A program made the position numbers and the translations under genes. This document shows positions 58,788 to 64,000 of a stretch of DNA of 64,000 nucleotides, piece after piece. Location of the stretch: positions 1 through 64,000 of the forward strand of contig CALFWZ010000006.1 in NCBI GenBank assembly GCA_937928405.1, written 5' to 3'. Below the pieces are notes generated by a model, which did no database searches, was not told where the DNA came from, and worked only from the letters and a program-made list of their open reading frames with translations. Numbering within the stretch: position 1 is the first letter of the stretch; each line of letters opens with the position of its first letter. This DNA is from an uncultured Saprospiraceae bacterium. Its GTDB lineage: Bacteria > Bacteroidota > Bacteroidia > Chitinophagales > Saprospiraceae.

Positions 58788-60974
58788 TTATTTTTCCAAT
58801 AAGGCAGTCATATCCGCACCTCCTGGATTGGTCACTAAGATATCTGTTCGTCTATTTTTATTATAAATATCTGTTGAACAATCAACACCGCTTGGACAAA
58901 CATCCGAGTAATGTTCACCGTAACCAACGACGGATATTCTTCCTGCTCGAACACCTTGCGAACTTATGTAGTTTGCAATTCGTTGGGCACGTCTTTCAGA
59001 TAATTCCTGATTAAAAGTAGCATTCCCCTCCGCATCTGTAAAAGATGCTACACGAACCGTCATCCCATCGTGTCTTTTCATCATCTCCACGACAGACCGT
59101 AAATTATCTTTATCGGTTGAAGTTAGGTCTGTTTGCGATGATGGATAAAAAACAGATTGTACCACTGGGAGATTGCTAGGACGATTTCCGTCTTCAAACG
59201 TCAATTTTTTTGGTTTAGAAGTATCTGATTTTAGAATCGTTTTTTCACCAAGATTTAAAATTCTAAACTCGGTACGACGATTCATCTGGTGCTTGTCTTC
59301 ACTACACTTCATGGTGTTTAGACATTCGTTCACCGGCATAGATTCTCCGTATCCTTTTGCGGTCACTCGGCTTCTTTCGATTCCTTGAGACACGATATAA
59401 TTTACAGCAGATTTAGCACGCTCAGTAGATAACCATTCGTTATAGCTATCCGATCCACGGCTATCCGTATGAGAATTTAAATCAATTTCCATTTCGGGAT
59501 ATTGACGCAACAAGGTAACTACTTTGTCTAATTCTACTTTAGCACTTTCTTTTAAATTATATTTATCAAACTCATAATAAATATGATTTAGTTCCACCAA
59601 TTGTCCAGCTTCTAAACTGGTATTTTCAGTCTTCTCTCCTTTTGAAATAAAGTTATCAATATCCTCTTCGTAGGCTTCTACTTTATCATTCGGGTCAATT
59701 TTAGCAATTACTTTGGTAGGCTTTTTATTTACCCGACTCGCATCCGCAACGTCCGCTAAAGGATTCATACGAATCAGAATAACGTCATCCGTCATCTCCT
59801 CGGCTTGAAAAACTTTATCGTATTTTTCATAGCCATTCTTTTCAGTGGCTACCACATAGTTGCTGGCTTTATTCCAGTCGAAACGAACCATCCCGTCTTT
59901 CGCCGTGGTGTAACGAATAATATTGCCAGGACGATTGGCTTCTGACAGAACAACTTCGGTCATCGGTAATTCAATACCAGTTACCGCGTCAATTACTTTA
60001 ACTCTTTTACTAGCTAATACAGGTGCTACTGGTTCTTCTTCTACGGTCTTCCAACCATAAATATCATCTCGGCCATTTCCGCCTCCTCTTCCAGAAGTAA
60101 AAAATCCTTTGTCTCCACCAGCATTGCCAATAAAACCAAAATCATCGGCAGGTGAATTAAAAGGCGTTCCTAAGTTACTTACTTCCCAGTTGTCATCACC
60201 CGTCATATGTGGGTTGACGACTTCTTGGGCCGCAAATAAATCGAGGCCACCCATATTATTATGTCCTTCGGAAGAAAAGAACAACGTTCCGTTTCCATCC
60301 GTAAAAGGAAAAATTTCATTTTTATCCGTATTGATATCCGGTCCCATGTTGACCGGCTCAGACCATTTTCCGTTTTCCAAGTAGGTAACATAAATATCCA
60401 TACCTCCTAGACTACCAGGTCGGTTGGACGCAAAATACATGGTCTTCCCATCCGCAGAAATCGACGGATGACAGGTAGAATATTTTTCTACATTAAAAGA
60501 AACCGGTTGAGGTTCCGACCAATTACCATCCGTGTAAGAAGATACATAGATCTTCAATCGTTTAGCTTTCTTGGTATTTAAAATGGTCCCTTTTTGATTA
60601 TTCCGAGTAAAATAGAGTTTTTGATCCTTCTCGGAAAAACTCGCAATTCCGTCATGGAATTTGGAATTTAACGCTTTGATTCGCTTAGGTGCTTTAAAGC
60701 TAATATCGCCCATTTGCTCAGAAAAGAACAAATCATTGAATTGTTTATTCGGATTACCCGTTCCTTTGTCACCAAATCGGAGGCGATCAGAAGTAAAGAT
60801 AATACCGTTCTTAAAATAGACTGGACTAAAATCCAAGTCAGGCGAATTGATGCCTTCTGCTAGGGCAATCTTTACTTTACCGAATAATTCGTTTGGCACT
60901 GCATCCGTTTGAGCAACCAGCCCACATGAACCAGAAAGTAGTGCTGCAACAAAAATCGAAGAAATATTTTTCAT
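58788..60974 (-). CDS. OmpA-family protein with PD40 propeller and two OmpA domains
   Basis: A 728-residue outer-envelope protein. A signal peptide ends at a GSCG lipobox (near C17). A PD40 propeller follows (HPSISADGKTMYFASNRPGS, FPFTDGNGTLFFSSEGHN, GFFTSGRGGGNGRDDIYGW), then a carboxypeptidase-like beta domain (RVKVIDAVTGIELPMTEVVL), then two OmpA-like peptidoglycan-binding domains: IYYEFDKYNLKESAKVELDK with NSHTDSRGSDSYNEWLSTERA, and FYPSSQTDLTSTDKDNLRSV with ASFTDAEGNATFNQELSERRA. The double OmpA end is less common than a single one. It should tether the outer membrane to peptidoglycan. Confidence 0.88.
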   Translation of the reverse strand: MKNISSIFVAALLSGSCGLVAQTDAVPNELFGKVKIALAEGINSPDLDFSPVYFKNGIIFTSDRLRFGDKGTGNPNKQFNDLFFSEQMGDISFKAPKRIKALNSKFHDGIASFSEKDQKLYFTRNNQKGTILNTKKAKRLKIYVSSYTDGNWSEPQPVSFNVEKYSTCHPSISADGKTMYFASNRPGSLGGMDIYVTYLENGKWSEPVNMGPDINTDKNEIFPFTDGNGTLFFSSEGHNNMGGLDLFAAQEVVNPHMTGDDNWEVSNLGTPFNSPADDFGFIGNAGGDKGFFTSGRGGGNGRDDIYGWKTVEEEPVAPVLASKRVKVIDAVTGIELPMTEVVLSEANRPGNIIRYTTAKDGMVRFDWNKASNYVVATEKNGYEKYDKVFQAEEMTDDVILIRMNPLADVADASRVNKKPTKVIAKIDPNDKVEAYEEDIDNFISKGEKTENTSLEAGQLVELNHIYYEFDKYNLKESAKVELDKVVTLLRQYPEMEIDLNSHTDSRGSDSYNEWLSTERAKSAVNYIVSQGIERSRVTAKGYGESMPVNECLNTMKCSEDKHQMNRRTEFRILNLGEKTILKSDTSKPKKLTFEDGNRPSNLPVVQSVFYPSSQTDLTSTDKDNLRSVVEMMKRHDGMTVRVASFTDAEGNATFNQELSERRAQRIANYISSQGVRAGRISVVGYGEHYSDVCPSGVDCSTDIYNKNRRTDILVTNPGGADMTALLEK

Positions 60975-61177
60975 ATATGTATTCTTGTAATCCTAAAAAT
61001 TATTATATGATTTATTTCAAAATTTGTTCCAATTATGATAGTTTATTTTAATATTCGAAAATGATATTTTAGGAGAAGCCTCGCTAGAGGGTAAAGAATT
61101 CTTAAAATTCCCTATCTTACCCCTCAATTTGTTCATTTACTGAAGTTTTAAACAATTTCATCTAATAATTGACTACT

Positions 61178-62497
61178 ATGAAAAAGTTAGCACTGCATTG
61201 GCAAATTCTAATCGGTATGATTGCCGGTATTCTCTTTGGCTGGTTTATTTCAGGTTTTGAATTTGGTCCTGGGTTTGTCAAAGACTGGATAAAACCGATT
61301 GGTACTATTTTTATCAATTTGCTCAAATTGATTGCCATTCCACTAATTATTGCCTCTCTAATCAAAGGAATCTCGGATTTAAAGGATATTTCTAAATTTT
61401 CCTTGATTGGCGGGCGAACCATCGTCATATATATAGTAACTACGGTCATTGCCATCAGTATTGGATTGCTGATTGTCAATATTGTACAACCTGGTAATAG
61501 TATCAGTACTGAAACTTTAGAACAGCTCACCTCTGCTTATCAAGCGGATATGGGTGCAAAGGTATCTAAGGCTCAAGCACAGAAAAATACAGGGCCACTG
61601 CAATTTATAGTGGATATGGTTCCTAGTAATATTTTTGGAGCCGCTTCCAGTAATGGCAATATGTTACAGGTGATCTTCTTTGTGGTCTTTTTTGGAATCA
61701 GCCTACTACTGATCAAACCACACCAGGCCGCCCCCGTTAAATCTTTCTTTGATAGCTTGAATGAGGTAATCATGAAAATGGTGGACTTGATTATGCTGAT
61801 GGCCCCCTACGCTGTTTTTGCGTTATTGGCTGCGCTAGTGGTAGAAACTTCTAATCCAGATTTATTAGTAGCCTTAGCCAAATATGCCATGACCGTAGTA
61901 ATTGGTCTAGCCTTAATGGTTGGCGTTTATTTATTGACGGTTTCTACTTACGTAAAAATGTCCCCAGGCAAATTCTTGCAGGGAATTAGCCCAGCGCAAT
62001 TGCTGGCGTTTTCCACTAGCTCCAGTGCGGCAACCTTACCAGTGACAATGGAACGAGTAGAAGAGCATCTTGGCGTAGAAAAAGAAGTAGCAAGTTTTGT
62101 TTGTCCAGTCGGTGCCACCATCAATATGGATGGAACGAGTTTGTACCAAGCAGTAGCAGCTGTATTTATTTGTCAGGCCTTAGACTTTGAATTGACTTTT
62201 GCGGATCAACTAACAATTATTCTAACAGCCGTACTCGCATCTATCGGTTCTGCTGCGGTACCAGGAGCCGGAATGATTATGCTCGTCATCGTTTTGGAAG
62301 CAATTGGCTTACCAGCAGATAAGTTGGCTATTGGACTGGCACTTATTTTTGCTGTGGATCGGCCACTGGATATGTGCCGTACGGTCATCAACGTAACGGG
62401 TGATGCAACAGTAGCCTTATTAGTTGGAAAAAGTGTTGGGAAAATTGGAACTCCTAAGGTCAAAAACTGGGATGATAATTTAGAAGCGGTAATTTGA
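61178..62497 (+). CDS. Dicarboxylate/amino acid:cation symporter (GltP/DctA type)
   Basis: A 439-residue transporter; the ATG at 61178 is preferred over a TTG three codons earlier. The conserved core is complete: the hairpin-1 serine motif FSTSSSAATLPVTM, the helix-7 motif ATINMDGTSLYQAVAAVF, the hairpin-2 region SIGSAAVPGAGMIML and helix 8 AVDRPLDMCRTVINVTGDA. It imports C4-dicarboxylates or acidic amino acids with Na+ or H+. It is followed 13 bases later by an O-antigen ligase-like gene. Confidence 0.92.
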   Translation: MKKLALHWQILIGMIAGILFGWFISGFEFGPGFVKDWIKPIGTIFINLLKLIAIPLIIASLIKGISDLKDISKFSLIGGRTIVIYIVTTVIAISIGLLIVNIVQPGNSISTETLEQLTSAYQADMGAKVSKAQAQKNTGPLQFIVDMVPSNIFGAASSNGNMLQVIFFVVFFGISLLLIKPHQAAPVKSFFDSLNEVIMKMVDLIMLMAPYAVFALLAALVVETSNPDLLVALAKYAMTVVIGLALMVGVYLLTVSTYVKMSPGKFLQGISPAQLLAFSTSSSAATLPVTMERVEEHLGVEKEVASFVCPVGATINMDGTSLYQAVAAVFICQALDFELTFADQLTIILTAVLASIGSAAVPGAGMIMLVIVLEAIGLPADKLAIGLALIFAVDRPLDMCRTVINVTGDATVALLVGKSVGKIGTPKVKNWDDNLEAVI

Positions 62498-62510
62498 TAG
62501 TTTTTTTTTA

Positions 62511-63761
62511 ATGACAAAAAATAAAATAACGCTGTTTTTTTGTGGATTAACTATCGTATCTCTAGTTTTTTCTCCTTTCTTATTGACCGTCAGCATGATC
62601 GCCTTGCTGCTCTTAGGTTTAGTAGAGGAAATAGATAAAAACAATGGTAAGGGAAAATTCCGTATAAATAAAAGTCTTCTAGTCAAACTAAAGGACTGGA
62701 AAAAAAACGCAGCTTTCTTAGTAATTTCTTTTTACTTTTTGATCGTCCTTTTCGGCGTCTGGCAAGTCGAAGGAGATTATACTTATTTATTAGAACGACT
62801 ACGAATCAAACTTCCATTTATCGCTTTGCCTATTGCATTTTTGGGATTGCCACGTTTTTCTGATCGTCAGATAAAAGGAATATTATATTTTCTGTTGGTT
62901 TTTATTACACTGACCGGTATTGGGATAAGTATCAATTATATCTTGAACTTCGAGCTTATCAATCAAATGCTCAGTCAAGGTAAACCAATGCCCACGCCAC
63001 GCAACCATATTCGCTACAGCCTACTTGTTGGCGTATCCATTATTGGTGGCCTTTATTTAATCAAAGAACAATATTTTTTCAAAAATCCCAAAGAACGATA
63101 TTTCATCATTAGCCTTACGGCTTTCCTTTTTCTTTACATTCATATTCTAAGTGTAAAAAGTGGTATCCTTTGTTTGTATGTGGCACTTGGCATCCTCTGC
63201 TTACAATACATCTACTTATCAAAAAAATATTTATACGGGATGATCATTATGGTGGGACTAATCAGTCTTCCGGTGATTGCATTCATGACGATTCCAAGCT
63301 TTAAACAAAAGCTTACCTACATGCAGTATGACCTAAAAAAATACTACGCTGGAGAAGGGGAACAATACTCTGACTCAGGCAGATTAACGTCTCTCAAGGT
63401 TGGATGGGAATTATTTAAAACTGCTCCGGTATTCGGAGTGGGCACTGGAAATATAAAAAAAGAGGTAAGGCTAATTTATCAAAAAAAATATCCGGATTAT
63501 GTAAAACCAATTTTACCACATGATCAGTTTTTATTTGTCTTGGCAGGCAGCGGATTATTTGGATTTTCCTTTTTCCTACTCGCCGTTTTTATTCCATTAT
63601 TTTATGATAAAAATTATCAGCATTTTTTCTTTGTAGGATTATACACCATTTTTCTGATGGCTTTGATTTTAGAACATACCCTAGAAAATGCGGAAGGAGT
63701 CGGTATCTTTTCTTTTTTCATCTTACTGATGTTAAACAATTTAAGATCAATTAAGGAATAA
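62511..63761 (+). CDS. O-antigen ligase/polymerase-like membrane protein
   Basis: A 416-residue protein with about 12 membrane helices. The large loop YMQYDLKKYYAGEGEQYSDSGRLTSLKVGWELFKTAPVFGVGTGNI, followed by PHDQFLFVLAGSGLFGFSFFL, is typical of the WaaL/Wzy superfamily (Wzy_C). Such proteins join or polymerise surface glycans in the periplasm. Whether this copy is a ligase or a polymerase is open. It starts 13 bases after the symporter stop and ends with a good terminator. Confidence 0.82.
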   Translation: MTKNKITLFFCGLTIVSLVFSPFLLTVSMIALLLLGLVEEIDKNNGKGKFRINKSLLVKLKDWKKNAAFLVISFYFLIVLFGVWQVEGDYTYLLERLRIKLPFIALPIAFLGLPRFSDRQIKGILYFLLVFITLTGIGISINYILNFELINQMLSQGKPMPTPRNHIRYSLLVGVSIIGGLYLIKEQYFFKNPKERYFIISLTAFLFLYIHILSVKSGILCLYVALGILCLQYIYLSKKYLYGMIIMVGLISLPVIAFMTIPSFKQKLTYMQYDLKKYYAGEGEQYSDSGRLTSLKVGWELFKTAPVFGVGTGNIKKEVRLIYQKKYPDYVKPILPHDQFLFVLAGSGLFGFSFFLLAVFIPLFYDKNYQHFFFVGLYTIFLMALILEHTLENAEGVGIFSFFILLMLNNLRSIKE

Positions 63762-63771
63762 TTATGTCAAT

Positions 63772-63817
63772 AAAAGACCAATTGCTTGATCTTTTCAGCT
63801 TAATGGGTCTTTTTTTG
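63772..63817 (+). terminator. Terminator after the O-antigen ligase-like gene
   Basis: AAAAGACC (63772-63779) pairs with GGTCTTTT (63806-63813), with ATT/AAT inside; a run of T residues follows directly. Confidence 0.8.
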
Positions 63818-63827
63818 TATTAATCCA

Positions 63828-63835
63828 TATCTTTG
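63828..63835 (+). promoter_or_regulatory. -7 promoter box of the last gene
   Basis: TATCTTTG, an exact TAnnTTTG match, lies 46 bases before the ATG at 63882 and just after the upstream terminator. Confidence 0.5.
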
Positions 63836-63881
63836 TAAAAGCTACAACCAAATATCTTTTTTGAAAAAACCAACTTTTAAC

Positions 63882-64000
63882 ATGAACAGAATTCTATCAT
63901 TTCTTTTTATTATTTTCCTAATTAGTAGCTGTCAGGCTCCTGAAAAAAAATTCCCACAGCCCACCGAAGGAACTCAACTTCACCATGGTACGGACGATGA
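63882..64000 (+). CDS. Lipoprotein, 5' end only (partial)
   Basis: The first 39 codons read MNRILSFLFIIFLISSCQAP, then EKKFPQPTEGTQLHHGTDD, before the window ends. The lipobox ISSC puts the acylated Cys at residue 17. No family can be named from so little. Its own promoter box and the terminator before it make it the first gene of a new unit. Confidence 0.8.
   Translation, partial: MNRILSFLFIIFLISSCQAPEKKFPQPTEGTQLHHGTDD

Overview
The window looks like chromosomal DNA of an AT-rich member of the Bacteroidota, probably Saprospiria-like and probably marine. Support: exported proteins with C-terminal type IX secretion (T9SS) sorting domains, promoters with a TAnnTTTG -7 box, A-rich starts with little Shine-Dalgarno sequence, PD40/OmpA envelope proteins, a DUF2027-Smr protein and a Cys-poor DksA-like protein. 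The taxon is inferred from gene content; there is no rRNA, and I found no tRNA gene.

Layout. 0-11 kb: the 3' end of groEL, a haloacid dehalogenase, a MORN protein, an FG-GAP T9SS cargo protein, an NhaC antiporter, an Fe-S uracil-DNA glycosylase, and a modABC molybdate operon running into a GT9 heptosyltransferase-like gene. 11-17 kb: a minus-strand catabolic operon (sugar porter, GH43 beta-xylosidase, sodium/solute symporter, GH26 beta-1,3-xylanase-like lipoprotein) with 4-base overlaps between the first three genes. 17-33 kb: a long run of stress and envelope genes: Dps, a Cys-less thioredoxin-fold protein, two receiver-like proteins without the phospho-acceptor Asp, PepSY-like, DUF2254, MscS, YtxH, holin-like, BrkB, an EEP hydrolase, AraC, DksA-like and DUF697 proteins, plus a structured RNA candidate near 29.75-29.98 kb. 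33-44 kb: wecB, a DUF2027-Smr protein, a large PQQ-dehydrogenase/cytochrome/T9SS fusion, an RhlE-type helicase, and a fusion of a degenerate GH3 domain with an intact serine hydrolase.

44-49 kb is the most accessory-looking part. A T9SS protein is followed by a 77-base copied fragment of a lipoprotein gene found 3 kb further on, a 108-base direct repeat, and a minus-strand operon of a RelE/HigB-like toxin, an XRE antitoxin with a C-terminal extension, and a SecB-like protein. This reads as a toxin-antitoxin-chaperone (TAC) module, with an unknown membrane protein behind it. 49-64 kb: a PqqB-like MBL lipoprotein, a large sortilin-like beta-propeller protein, an LptF/G permease with a PAP2 phosphatase, two PD40 proteins (one with two OmpA domains), a dicarboxylate symporter, an O-antigen ligase-like protein, and the start of a lipoprotein.

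The intergenic DNA is rich in palindromes. A MITE-like family with AGAAGTTGTTTAA ends occurs as two paired elements and several solo ends. There are also two (hexamer)4 tracts near CCGGC-type palindromes and many clear intrinsic terminators. All functional calls come from reading motifs by eye; no database search was run.
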